Part shown: one piece after another, positions 32,635 to 41,148 of the stretch | Layout: each line of letters opens with the position of its first letter | How positions within the stretch are numbered: position 1 is the first letter of the stretch | From: CAYLQA01 sp964385695 | Lineage (GTDB): Bacteria > Desulfobacterota > Desulfobulbia > Desulfobulbales > Desulfurivibrionaceae | Length of the DNA stretch: 64,000 bases | Direction: 5' to 3' | Assembly: GCA_964385695.1 (NCBI GenBank) | Contig: CAYLQA010000002.1 | Coordinates: forward strand, 62,001-126,000 | Program-made: the position numbers and the translations under genes | Notes under the pieces: generated by a model | Seen by the model: only the letters and a program-made list of their open reading frames with translations | Database searches by the model: none | What the model was told of the DNA's origin: nothing

Positions 32635-34423
32635 CCTGCCGCCTGGCCTTATTCTGATCATCGGCGCTCTGTTTGTGCCGGTGCTCTCCGGCAGGTTGAA
32701 AAGCCTCTTTATCCTTTTGCTGCCTGCCGTTTCCTTCTGGCAGGTGAGCCAACTCAGCGAGACGGCCACTCTGACCCTGCCCTTTTTAGACTGGCAGCTT
32801 GATCTGCTACGGGTGGATAAATGGAGTAAGGCATTCGGCTATATCTTTACTTTGAACGCCTTTGCCGCCTTTCTTTACGGTTTTTACGAGAAAAACAACA
32901 CCCAGTTTGTCGCCGCCCTACTCTATATCGGCAGCGCCATCATGGTGGTCTTTGCCGCGGATCTCATCACCCTCTATATCTTCTGGGAGGCCATGGCCAT
33001 CACCTCGGTTTACCTTGTCCTGGCCAGGAAAACCCAAAAGGCCTATCAGGCGGCATTCCGTTACGTGCTGGTGCATATCTTCGGCGGACTGGTACTCCTG
33101 GCCGGTATTATTCTCTATGTCAGCCAGACCGGCTCCATTGCCTTTAATGGCTTTGATCCAAATAACGCCACCGTGGCCACTTGGCTGATCCTCGCCGGTT
33201 TCTTAGTCAATGCCGCATCCCTGCCGTTTTCCTCCTGGCTGCCGGACGCTTACCCTGAGTCCACTGTGCTCGGCGGGGTAATCCTCAGTGCTTACACCTC
33301 TAAAACAGCAGTCTACACCCTGATCCGCGGTTTTCCAGGCTGGGAGATCTTGATTGTCCTCGGCTGCATCATGACGGTATACGGCATCATTTACGCCCTT
33401 TTAGAAAACGACATGCGCCGCATCCTGGCCTACTCCATCATCAACCAGGTGGGCTTCATGGTCTGCGCAGTGGGCATTGGTACCACACTGGCCTTAAACG
33501 GCGCGGTGGCCCATGCCTTTTGCCATATCATCTATAAAGCGCTTCTCTGGATGAGTGCCGGTGCCGTGCTGCACCAGACAGGCAAGAGCAAATGTACCGA
33601 TCTTGGCGGGCTCTATAACACCATGCCCCTTACCCTTATCTTCGGCGGCATAGGTGCGCTTGCCATCTCGGCCGTGCCGCTCACCTCGGGCTTTACCAGT
33701 AAGACCATTATCCTGGCCGCCGCGGCCAACCAGCACCTCTTCTGGCCCTGGCTGATCCTGGAAATCGCCTCAGCGGGTGTATTTCTTCACGCCGGTATCA
33801 AGTTCCCCTACTTTGTCTTTTTCGCCAAGGACAAGGGCATGCGCCCGCCCGAGGCGCCCAAACCCATGCTCCTCGGTATGGGACTGCTCTCATTTCTCTG
33901 CATCTATCTCGGCATGTTCCCGGAAAAGCTCTACTCCATCCTGCCAAACACCGAGCTGGTCAAAGAGACCATGCCTTTTACCTTTTACGCTATTTACATC
34001 GAGAACTTTGCCAAGGTGGTCACCCAGAGCCAGATGTTGATCTTCTCGGGCCTGGTCTTCTTTCTCTTCCTGCCCATGCTCAAGCGGACGGACACCATCG
34101 CCATTGATATCGATTGGTTCTATCGTAAGGGGACTGCCCTGGTCTACAATGTGTTGGATAGTTGGCTTAATGCCTTCAACGGCTGGACCAACAGGACCGT
34201 GGCCCAGGGGCTGACCAAGCGGTTGGCCGACTTCTTTGCCGACGGCCCGGCCAGGATCTGTATGTCTGTGATCAAGCCGACCTGGGAGATGAGCGGTTTT
34301 TCCGAAGACGGGGTCAAGCGGGCAGAGGGGCGCTTTCTCAAGCTCTTCCGCTCAGGCAACTTTACCATCGGCAGTACCGCCCTCTTTGCCATTCTGATTC
34401 TGCTGCTTCTGGAGATACTTTAA
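32615..34423 (+). CDS. Antiporter-like subunit, third ND5/MrpD-family copy
   Basis: 602-residue membrane protein, the largest of the three. ITLYIFWEAMAITSVYLVLA has the helix Glu; SLPFSSWLPDAYPESTVLGG and SAYTSKTAVYTLIRGFPGWE, then LLENDMRRILAYSIINQVGF and SAVPLTSGFTSKTIILAAAA. After about residue 480 come a cytoplasmic stretch (IDIDWFYRKGTALVYNVLD, RFLKLFRSGNF) and a last helix (TIGSTALFAILILLLLEIL), as in NuoL/MrpA-type C-termini. It lacks the DUF4040 and MnhB pieces of MrpA, which are supplied by separate genes upstream. Start ATG 32615 overlaps the preceding gene; ATGs at 32618 and 32627 are alternatives. Confidence 0.88.
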   Translation: MMTMMHNLPPGLILIIGALFVPVLSGRLKSLFILLLPAVSFWQVSQLSETATLTLPFLDWQLDLLRVDKWSKAFGYIFTLNAFAAFLYGFYEKNNTQFVAALLYIGSAIMVVFAADLITLYIFWEAMAITSVYLVLARKTQKAYQAAFRYVLVHIFGGLVLLAGIILYVSQTGSIAFNGFDPNNATVATWLILAGFLVNAASLPFSSWLPDAYPESTVLGGVILSAYTSKTAVYTLIRGFPGWEILIVLGCIMTVYGIIYALLENDMRRILAYSIINQVGFMVCAVGIGTTLALNGAVAHAFCHIIYKALLWMSAGAVLHQTGKSKCTDLGGLYNTMPLTLIFGGIGALAISAVPLTSGFTSKTIILAAAANQHLFWPWLILEIASAGVFLHAGIKFPYFVFFAKDKGMRPPEAPKPMLLGMGLLSFLCIYLGMFPEKLYSILPNTELVKETMPFTFYAIYIENFAKVVTQSQMLIFSGLVFFLFLPMLKRTDTIAIDIDWFYRKGTALVYNVLDSWLNAFNGWTNRTVAQGLTKRLADFFADGPARICMSVIKPTWEMSGFSEDGVKRAEGRFLKLFRSGNFTIGSTALFAILILLLLEIL

Positions 34424-34450
34424 GTCTCCTGGTAGACGTAACAATACTAG

Positions 34451-34476
34451 AGAATCGCCCTTTATCAGAGGGGGAA
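34451..34476. repeat. Short palindromic unit and decayed sequence after the mrp operon
   Basis: Within the gene-poor stretch 34424-34883, the CGCCCTTTATCAGAGGGGG unit is a CCCTTT/AAAGGG-type intergenic palindrome like the one upstream of sulP. On the minus strand next to it, fragments without a start codon translate to protein-like text (DPFTMRHWAKEHAAKAL at about 34487-34538; then a 90-codon open frame 34537-34806 ending NKFDFETPQQLPDARL). They are interrupted by frame changes and are best read as debris, possibly of mobile DNA. No intact gene is present. Confidence 0.4.
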
Positions 34477-34883
34477 GCAAAGCTTTGGCGGCATGCTCCT
34501 TGGCCCAATGTCTCATCGTAAAGGGGTCACGGGTTAAAGCCGGGCATCAGGAAGTTGCTGAGGAGTTTCAAAATCGAACTTGTTGGCCTTTTCATGAGGA
34601 GGAGTAAACCTGCTCCTTCGCATTCTCGTCGTTTCCGTTACAAGCAACCTGCTCAACTCAGCCTCCAGTAAATCTTCCGCAAGGTCGCGGCCCGCCTTGC
34701 CCCGGAGTAGGACTTTCGGTGAGAGCTGCCCCGGCGCGAGGACACAAGATGGGGGAAAGGGGGAGGTGCCACTATTTTCAGAGATTAACCTACAAACGGG
34801 CCTCGCCTATCCATAAATAGAACTATCGACCAAGAGGAGATACTGGCCCTCAGGCTTTACCAGATACTCATGAAGTATCCGGG

Positions 34884-35948
34884 CTAAGTAAGGCCTAGCT
34901 TGATCGCTATTGCTGCAACTTCAGTGCGATTCGACACGCCGAATTTACGTATAATATTCGCGACATGGGCGTTGGCGGTTTTTTCCACCACAAAAAGTTT
35001 ATCAGCTATCTCTTTATCAAGCAGCCCTTTGACCATATACCCAAGAACCTCTCGCTCTCTTGGGCTAAGAGCTCTTAACAAAGTGACGTCCTTTTTTTTC
35101 GGACTTACAAACAGAACGAACCCCTCGTCAGAAGCTTGAAAAAAATCAGCTCTAGCCTTATCAAATGACAGAATTATCGTTTTCCCAAAAGGGGTCACAA
35201 AATCAATATTTCTAAAACTGAACAGACTGTCCTGTTGTAAAAATTTCCTATGCGTATTTAAAATTTCTCGAAAACAGTCGGGCAACTCTAATTTTTTATT
35301 ACTTTGGACCGGACCAAGTATATGGGCTGCCGAATCATTCATCCGAACAACCCTACCTTTGTTGTCAGTTACCACTACCCCATACATAAACTCATCAATA
35401 GATGATATATCGAAGTAGTTTGCTCTCACAAGCCAATCGTATTTTCTATACGCAGAAAACACTGACGACGCTATACTCTTTAATAATTTTTTATCCGCAG
35501 CAGTAAAGTCTTGATCTCGTTTTGAATCAAATGCGTATATACCAATTGCTTGCCCTACAGAATCAAAAAACATGGCCTGCATACAGTTTTTAAATCCAAC
35601 AGGACTAAATAGCTCTTTACCCAAACTTGTTTTTAAAAAATCTTCATAAGTATCGCCAAGACTTAAAACAGACAATCCATCTCTTGGTCCGTTTTTGAAG
35701 TGTTTTTTATAGGGCTCAAAAGAACCAACATCCACCTTCATCAACTTCAAAAGAAATTCAGCCGAATAACCATAATGTATTGAATTCGGGTTAAATCCCT
35801 TCACGTCAGAGAGGCTTGTAATGCCGGATGCATCATGCTGTATATACTCCAGAACAGGCAACATGATTAATTCGACAAAGCTTTTTCTGTCATGAAGGTA
35901 ATGGCATCGACGTCTTAATTCCTGAATGAAACGTTCTATCTTTCCCAT
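34884..35948 (-). CDS. LuxR-family transcriptional regulator with GAF- and PAS-like sensor region
   Basis: 354-residue one-component regulator. The first ~200 residues are sensor-like: a helical start, FELIMLPVLEYIQHD-like segment and SVGQAIGIYAFDSKRDQDFT with TAADKKLLKSIASSVFSAYR, which is GAF-like. A PAS-type segment follows (FMYGVVVTDNKGRVVRMNDS). The last 65 residues are a LuxR HTH: ALSPREREVLGYMVKGLLDK, EIADKLFVVEKTANAHVANI, RKFGVSNRTEVAAIAIKLGL. No receiver or membrane segment. GGAGG seven bases before ATG 35948 decides the start. Base composition is clearly AT-richer than genes on both sides and the gene sits beside IS remains, so it was probably acquired by transfer. Target unknown. 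Confidence 0.85.
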   Translation of the reverse strand: MGKIERFIQELRRRCHYLHDRKSFVELIMLPVLEYIQHDASGITSLSDVKGFNPNSIHYGYSAEFLLKLMKVDVGSFEPYKKHFKNGPRDGLSVLSLGDTYEDFLKTSLGKELFSPVGFKNCMQAMFFDSVGQAIGIYAFDSKRDQDFTAADKKLLKSIASSVFSAYRKYDWLVRANYFDISSIDEFMYGVVVTDNKGRVVRMNDSAAHILGPVQSNKKLELPDCFREILNTHRKFLQQDSLFSFRNIDFVTPFGKTIILSFDKARADFFQASDEGFVLFVSPKKKDVTLLRALSPREREVLGYMVKGLLDKEIADKLFVVEKTANAHVANIIRKFGVSNRTEVAAIAIKLGLT

Positions 35949-36084
35949 CACACCTCCGCAATCAGACAATTTTCGACATAAGCTTACCCTTAACCAACTA
36001 AAAATACTTTCTATCCATGGCGCTCCTTTTATGCACACTAGTACCGAAAGGTCTTACATCGCATAAAAAAACACACGAAACCGA

Positions 36085-36412
36085 GAGGTGGCCCCGGTTG
36101 TTCGGACAGGTTGGCGGCGGGAATAAGGTGGAAAGCCATCATGTTTATGCCGCCAGTTTGATCTCCGGTCCGGCGTAGCCGGGCCGTGGTTTTTGCCAAT
36201 ATGCCTCATCCGGCGTTTTATCGTCAAGGCTCGAATGAGGACACCTTGTGTTATAACCTGAGACCTTGCCGGAGTTCGCTTCCCGTCTCAAAGGCATGGA
36301 GGTAATGCATTCGTACTTCAGAGAGCGCCAGAGCCTCTCGATCATGATATTATCCATCCAGTGTCCCTTTCCGTCCATGTAGATCCTAACAACATCGACC
36401 CCAAAGCAGGTT
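36085..36412 (-). mobile_element. Truncated IS3-family element
   Basis: Covers the transposase fragment plus about 60 bases downstream to a probable IS end near 36085. Only the 3' part of the element remains; no matching second end was found in the window. Confidence 0.65.
36145..36412 (-). pseudogene. Decayed IS3-family transposase (C-terminal fragment)
   Basis: Remnant of the orfB integrase. In the first part, YMDGKGHWMDNIMIERLWRS and LKYEC are clear IS3 catalytic-core text, and the end, PHSSLDDKTPDEAYW, is the usual C-terminus. Between them the frame breaks: after YECI the next homologous residues (YLHAFETGSELRQGLR) are in another frame, which hits a stop, and the frame then returns at YNTRCPHSS with the WIDYYN-type piece missing. 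The N-terminal two thirds are absent; the junction is near 36412. A GCCCCGGTTGTTCGGACAGG sequence at about 36091-36110 resembles an IS3-type terminus. Confidence 0.85.
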
Positions 36413-36543
36413 AAAATTAGTATAATTACCAATTGAAGTGGCAAGTCGCACTCTTTATAAATGATTGAAAAATTTCAGATCTAAATTGTTAGGTTAATCT
36501 GTAGTTTTAAGGCAACTTTGATAAAAAAAATGGAGGAAAGAGC

Positions 36544-37755
36544 GTGTTTAAAAGATTGGGAATTTTATTACTATCGGTTCTTGCTGTCTTGTTGCTGACG
36601 AATTGTAATTCGGACAGCGGCTCCAGCAGCGCTTCCAGCAATAACTCGGGCAGCAGCGGCGAGATCTACCAGGTGCAGGCCATTGTCACGGATTTTTTTG
36701 GCGCTCCGAACATTGCCGCGCCTGATTCTAGTGCAATGGCCTTTTTCAAGGGTCAGCTCTATGTCGGCACCTATAATTCCGCCAATGGCGCCAGCATCTA
36801 CCGGACCACGGTGGATGAACAGACCTGGGAGGAGATCCCGGCCACTGTTGGCGGCTTTGGTGATGTCAACAACAGGGAGATATCTAAACTATATGCCGGC
36901 ACCTATCAGGGCCAGGAGGTGCTGGTGGCCAGTACCAGAAACCTCGTCAACAGCACTACCCTGGCCACTGGTACAGAAATCTGGGCCACCTATGACGGCG
37001 ACAACTGGACGCAGGTGAACCAGGACGGCTTTGGCGAAGGCGGCCTCAGGGGCATTGCCAGGGACATGGTGGAGTTTGGCGGGGAGTTATACGTTGCTGT
37101 CGCAGGCTGGGGGGGGCTGGGCGGCGCTGTCTTTGTCTCCAATGACCTCAACGCTAACGGCAATATCGAACCCGGCGAGTGGGACAAGGTCACCACCGAC
37201 GGCCTTGGTGATGTCAACAATGATGATGTCGCTGCCCTGGCAGTCCTGAACGGCGAGCTGTACTGCGCCACTGAAAATGACACCGATGGGGCGGAAGTCT
37301 GGCGCTATAGCGGCGCAGGCACGGTCTGGACCCAGGTGAACCAAGACGGCTTCGGCAATGGCGGCGGCCTCAATAGCTTTCCCATGGAAATGGTGGAGTT
37401 TGGCGGTCGCCTCTACATTGGCCTCGAAAAGGACAACAGTGCGGTTGCCGAGCTATGGCGCAGCAGTGAGGACGGCAATACCTGGGCAAAGGTTACGGAC
37501 ACCGCAGAGGCAGCCAGCCCCATCGCCTATGCCTCTGGCAGCCATGACGCCATTCTCTATGGCGCCAGTTTTGATGCCAATGGTGATTATGGCGGGGCGT
37601 ACAGAAGCACAAACGGCCTGGACTGGGAGAAGGTGCAGACCGACCTGTCTGGCTCGGATTTCGTCGGGTATCTTTTTGCCCTGCAAAACGGCAACCTGTA
37701 TGGCATGGGTAGAGGTTCATTGGATGGCAATATCTACCGGCTGACCCCTCCATAA
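36544..37755 (+). CDS. Secreted lipoprotein with beta-propeller-like repeats
   Basis: 403-residue lipoprotein. GTG start at 36544 with GGAGG upstream. The signal FKRLGILLLSVLAVLLLTN ends in a lipobox Cys (LTNC), followed by a Ser/Gly-rich linker. The body consists of BNR/propeller-like units; two are nearly the same, WTQVNQDGFGEGGLRGIARD with MVEFGGELYVAV, and WTQVNQDGFGNGGGLNSFP with MVEFGGRLYIGL. Further units read QLYVGTYNSANGASIYRTT and AELWRSSEDGNTWAKVTD. It has the look of a surface or outer-membrane protein. There is no catalytic motif to name a substrate. It lies 1.2 kb upstream of the secretion operon and could be a substrate of it, but that is only position. Confidence 0.75.
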   Translation: MFKRLGILLLSVLAVLLLTNCNSDSGSSSASSNNSGSSGEIYQVQAIVTDFFGAPNIAAPDSSAMAFFKGQLYVGTYNSANGASIYRTTVDEQTWEEIPATVGGFGDVNNREISKLYAGTYQGQEVLVASTRNLVNSTTLATGTEIWATYDGDNWTQVNQDGFGEGGLRGIARDMVEFGGELYVAVAGWGGLGGAVFVSNDLNANGNIEPGEWDKVTTDGLGDVNNDDVAALAVLNGELYCATENDTDGAEVWRYSGAGTVWTQVNQDGFGNGGGLNSFPMEMVEFGGRLYIGLEKDNSAVAELWRSSEDGNTWAKVTDTAEAASPIAYASGSHDAILYGASFDANGDYGGAYRSTNGLDWEKVQTDLSGSDFVGYLFALQNGNLYGMGRGSLDGNIYRLTPP

Positions 37756-37845
37756 CAGAAGAGGAACTTTTGCCATTGATAAGCTGCCGGCCCTTGAAGG
37801 GGAAGTCCTCTTCTGGGCCGGGTTTTACGAAGGTAAGGAGAAAAA

Positions 37846-38679
37846 ATGCTGAAAAGAGATGGACGCCAACTGGGTCTCGTGCTGCTCATCCTCATGGTAG
37901 GTTATGGCGCTGGCCTGTTTAGCGGTAACCTCTGGCAGGATGGCGGGACAGCAGCCCATGCTGGCCGCCGGGTTAGGGGAGGCCAGGAGCAAGGTATTGC
38001 CATCGTGCCTAAGGATGGCGGCGCCCTGTCCCCAGGGCAGGAAAAGGCAACATCGCATCTGACACGAAACTCCGGCAGCACGAGGCGGGTTGGAATACTT
38101 GGCTCGACCCGGTCTTCCCTATTCCGGCAGGCCAGGGCCTATAGCCTACTGCCGAATCCGGAGATGATCCGGGCTGCGGTGGAGCAATTGCATGATGACG
38201 AACTGCTCGATCTGGTGCAGACCTATACCGGCCTGATCCCCCAGGACCTGCCCGAAGATGTGCCTGTTGTCGATTTTGCCGAAAGGCTAGGAGAAATCTA
38301 CTATAGCGACTCTTTTGAGCGGGCCGGCAATCAGCTGGATGACCCGATCCTGGCCTCACATGTAGAGTTTGATATCCACTGCGACGAGGACAACCGGACT
38401 GTGGAGGCCAGGCAAGGCTTTGCGGCTGACAATAGACGGATATACGCATCCTTCGAGTCCTCAGGGTATAATGAAAAAAACGTGATGGTGAAGTGGAGCC
38501 GGGTCGATTCGCCCGAGGTGCTGGTATACGACAAATACCCGGTCAATACCGGCAAAGGGCACAACTACGTCTGGCTGGAACGCCCCAACGACTGGGAGTC
38601 TGGCTACTACCAGGTGGAGATTTTTTCGCTGGCCGACAACCTCTCCCTAATGGCCCGTGGCGATTATGAGGTGGAGTGA
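37846..38679 (+). CDS. Unknown membrane-anchored periplasmic protein
   Basis: 277 residues, not recognised. LGLVLLILMVGYGAGLFSG near the N-terminus is a signal anchor. A low-complexity Gly/Arg/Ser stretch follows, then NPEMIRAAVEQLHDDELLDL, an acidic region (PEDVPVVDFAERLGEIYYSD) and a C-terminal beta-rich part (YNEKNVMVKWSRVDSPEVL, NYVWLERPNDWESGYYQVEI) that looks Ig- or DUF-like, ending DYEVE. AAGGAG precedes ATG 37846. A stem of 13 bases (CAGAAGAGGAACTT with its complement, 37756-37815) lies between it and the lipoprotein gene and may limit read-through. Confidence 0.6.
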   Translation: MLKRDGRQLGLVLLILMVGYGAGLFSGNLWQDGGTAAHAGRRVRGGQEQGIAIVPKDGGALSPGQEKATSHLTRNSGSTRRVGILGSTRSSLFRQARAYSLLPNPEMIRAAVEQLHDDELLDLVQTYTGLIPQDLPEDVPVVDFAERLGEIYYSDSFERAGNQLDDPILASHVEFDIHCDEDNRTVEARQGFAADNRRIYASFESSGYNEKNVMVKWSRVDSPEVLVYDKYPVNTGKGHNYVWLERPNDWESGYYQVEIFSLADNLSLMARGDYEVE

Positions 38680-38869
38680 TCCTGCTATGAAAAAAAGGTC
38701 ACTCGGATAAGTCATTGTCAACAAATAAGGTAAAAGTAAGGGGCCTTTTAATGGGTGGCCCCACCCGCGCATCCAGCTTGTGGTTAAAACACAAGGTTTT
38801 TTTTGTGGTGACTGTTGGTGAGGATTCTCGCGACCTCGACTTGGGATAGCATGTAACTCCCCTTTTTTC

Positions 38870-38899
38870 TTGACAAATTTCCACCTCGCATTGTAACAA
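38870..38899 (+). promoter_or_regulatory. Probable sigma-70 promoter of the gsp operon
   Basis: TTGACA at 38870-38875 and TAACAA at 38894-38899 are 18 bases apart, about 95 bases before gspG. The rest of the 38680-38994 gap holds a GGGTGGCCCCACCC palindrome near 38755 and no gene. Confidence 0.5.
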
Positions 38900-38994
38900 A
38901 AGAGGTATGCAAGAGGGGAAAACGCGGTTTTCGTTGAGCAGATGTTGCCTGAGAGCCGACCCTGTAACCAGCCACCCTATCTGTGAAAATCCTC

Positions 38995-39417
38995 ATGAAT
39001 CGACAAAAAATGAACCAACGCGGCTTTTCCCTTATGGAGCTTCTCATTGTCATGGTCATCCTCGGCCTGCTTGCCTCCCTGGTGGGGCCCAAGCTCTTTA
39101 AAAACGTGGGCAAGGCCCAGCAAAAAACCGCCAAGACCCAGATTGAAATGCTGATGAGCTCCCTCAATGCCTATCGCCTGGACGTGGGCAGGTACCCTGG
39201 CCAGTCGGAGGGGCTTGAGGCCCTGGTCAAAGACCCGGGCAATGATAAGTGGGACGGCCCCTACCTTGAAAAATCCTTTGTCCCCAAGGACCCATGGGGC
39301 AATGCTTACGGGTATAAAAATCCCGGCGAGCATGGCGAGGTGGACATCTTCAGCCTGGGCCAGGACAACCAGAGCGGCGGCGAAAAGGAAAACGCCGATA
39401 TAGGCAGTTGGATGTAA
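38995..39417 (+). CDS. gspG: Type II secretion major pseudopilin GspG
   Basis: Main subunit of the periplasmic pseudopilus. The 140-residue prepilin has the leader ending QRG before FSLMELLIVMVILGLLASLV, with Glu5, so it is cut by the prepilin peptidase. The GspG body is clear: PKLFKNVGKAQQKTAKTQIE, LNAYRLDVGRYPGQSEGLEA, the DPWGNAYGYKNPGEHGEVDI calcium-binding end. ATG 38995 is taken; GTG 38983 and ATG 39010 are also possible. First gene of the operon. Confidence 0.96.
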   Translation: MNRQKMNQRGFSLMELLIVMVILGLLASLVGPKLFKNVGKAQQKTAKTQIEMLMSSLNAYRLDVGRYPGQSEGLEALVKDPGNDKWDGPYLEKSFVPKDPWGNAYGYKNPGEHGEVDIFSLGQDNQSGGEKENADIGSWM

Positions 39418-39462
39418 CCGCAGCCTCTTTTCCCTTATCAACCATTTCCCAAGGCAGCCGAT

Positions 39463-41148
39463 TTGAGCCAGCAGGTTTTCTTTCATAAATCCGAAAAACT
39501 CGGCACCCTGCTGGTGAACAGCGGCAAAATTCAGCCTCCGCAACTGGACCGCGCCCTGGCCCACCAGGAAACAACTCCCCATCGTATAGGGGAAATCCTC
39601 ATCTCTTTAGGCTACATCAGTGAAGATGATCTGGCTGCCGCCCTGGCCGAACAACTGGGCCTTGCTCTCCACACCAAGCTGGATGATGGGGCCAGGGTCA
39701 TCACGGACAACGTCTCCACCGCATTTTTGCAAGAGCATCCCTTTCTCCTCATCGAGCAGGAAGAAGCGGAACAAAATATCCTCGTTACCTCCGACCCCCT
39801 GAACCCAAATATCATCTCCGCCACCGAGGTCCTGGCCACTGGCCCGGTTAAGGTCCAACTCCTGGCCGAGCCCCGCTTAAAAAAGCTGCTTGCAGAGCAT
39901 TTTGATATTGTCGCTGCTTCGGAAGAGGGTGGGGTGGTCATGGATGAGGCGGATATCGACAAGCTCAAAGACATGGCCTCCGAGGCCCCGGTTATCAAGT
40001 ATGTGAACAACCTGATCGATTCGGCTGTCAGCCGCCGCGCCAGCGATATCCATATGGAACCCTTTGAAGACGGGCTTTCCATCCGCTTTAGGGTGGACGG
40101 CATCCTCCAGGACTTTGAGATCCCGCCGCACACCATGCAACCGGCCATCATCTCCCGAACAAAACTGTTGGCCGGTCTCGACATTGCCGAGCGCCGCCTG
40201 CCCCAGGACGGCAAGATCGGCATGCGCGTATCCGGCAAAGAGATCGATCTCAGGGTCTCCACCCTGCCCACAGTCTTTGGTGAAGGTGTGGTCATCCGTA
40301 TTTTGGAGAAGGGCTCAATCATACTCGACCTGGCCAGCCTGGGCATGGCCCCAGCCATTGAGGAGCAGTTCCGCAAGGTCATTGCTGTGCCGGACGGCAT
40401 CATCCTGGTCACCGGCCCCACAGGCAGCGGTAAAACCACCTCGCTCTACTGTGCTTTAAACCACATCAATTCAGGCGATAACAAGATCATCACCGTGGAA
40501 GACCCGGTGGAATACCAGCTGCACGGCATCAACCAGATCCAGGTGCGGCCGGAAATCGGCCTCACTTTTGCCCAAGGGCTGCGATCCATTGTGCGCCAGG
40601 ATCCGGATGTGATCATGATCGGTGAGATCCGCGACCTGGAAACCGCGGAGATTGCCGTGCAATCCTCCCTCACCGGACACCTGGTCTTTTCCACCCTGCA
40701 TACCAATGATGCCATCTCCGCTGTCATCCGCATGGTTGATTTGGGAGTGGAGCGATTTCTGCTCTCCTCCTCTTTGCGCGGCATTCTGGCCCAGCGGTTG
40801 GTGCGCCGTATCTGTCCGGAATGCAAAAGCGAACAGGGCATGCTCAGCGAGACCGGCTATCGGCCTGCCGATGGGGAAGACTTTCCCATCTACACCGGCG
40901 CTGGCTGTGATGCATGCTCCGGCACGGGTTATTCCGGCCGGGTGGGCCTTTATGAGCTGCTCATAATCGATGAGGCCATTGACCGCGGCATCTCCAAGGG
41001 GTTGGACCTGGTTGAGCTGAGAAAGGTTGCCGAAGAGAGCGGCTTTCTGCCCATGTTCAATGACGGCTTAAGCAAGGTGCGCCAGGGTATCACCACCTTC
41101 AGCGAGGTGGTGCGGGTCTGTCGGGGGACGGATAATGGGGCTCTATAA
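39463..41148 (+). CDS. gspE: Type II secretion ATPase GspE
   Basis: Cytoplasmic hexameric ATPase of the secretion machine, 561 residues. The N-terminal T2SSE_N region includes GTLLVNSGKIQPPQLDRAL and HRIGEILISLGYISEDDLAA. The core has RRASDIHMEPFEDGLSIRFR, Walker A GPTGSGKTT, the Asp box and Walker B DVIMIGEIRD, then SSLTGHLVFSTLHTNDA. The zinc-binding CPEC ... CDAC pair is present. The start appears to be TTG at 39463, 45 bases after gspG, with a weak AAGG site. Its end overlaps gspF by 14 bases. Confidence 0.95.
   Translation: MSQQVFFHKSEKLGTLLVNSGKIQPPQLDRALAHQETTPHRIGEILISLGYISEDDLAAALAEQLGLALHTKLDDGARVITDNVSTAFLQEHPFLLIEQEEAEQNILVTSDPLNPNIISATEVLATGPVKVQLLAEPRLKKLLAEHFDIVAASEEGGVVMDEADIDKLKDMASEAPVIKYVNNLIDSAVSRRASDIHMEPFEDGLSIRFRVDGILQDFEIPPHTMQPAIISRTKLLAGLDIAERRLPQDGKIGMRVSGKEIDLRVSTLPTVFGEGVVIRILEKGSIILDLASLGMAPAIEEQFRKVIAVPDGIILVTGPTGSGKTTSLYCALNHINSGDNKIITVEDPVEYQLHGINQIQVRPEIGLTFAQGLRSIVRQDPDVIMIGEIRDLETAEIAVQSSLTGHLVFSTLHTNDAISAVIRMVDLGVERFLLSSSLRGILAQRLVRRICPECKSEQGMLSETGYRPADGEDFPIYTGAGCDACSGTGYSGRVGLYELLIIDEAIDRGISKGLDLVELRKVAEESGFLPMFNDGLSKVRQGITTFSEVVRVCRGTDNGAL

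Noticed and set aside
34537..34806. 90-codon minus-strand open frame after the mrp operon
   Set aside because: No start codon until near its end, no family match recognised and adjacent protein-like text is in another frame; kept only as possible debris.
38900..38994. c-di-GMP (GEMM) riboswitch before gspG
   Set aside because: No GCAAAGCC-type core or paired stems of the GEMM class could be found.
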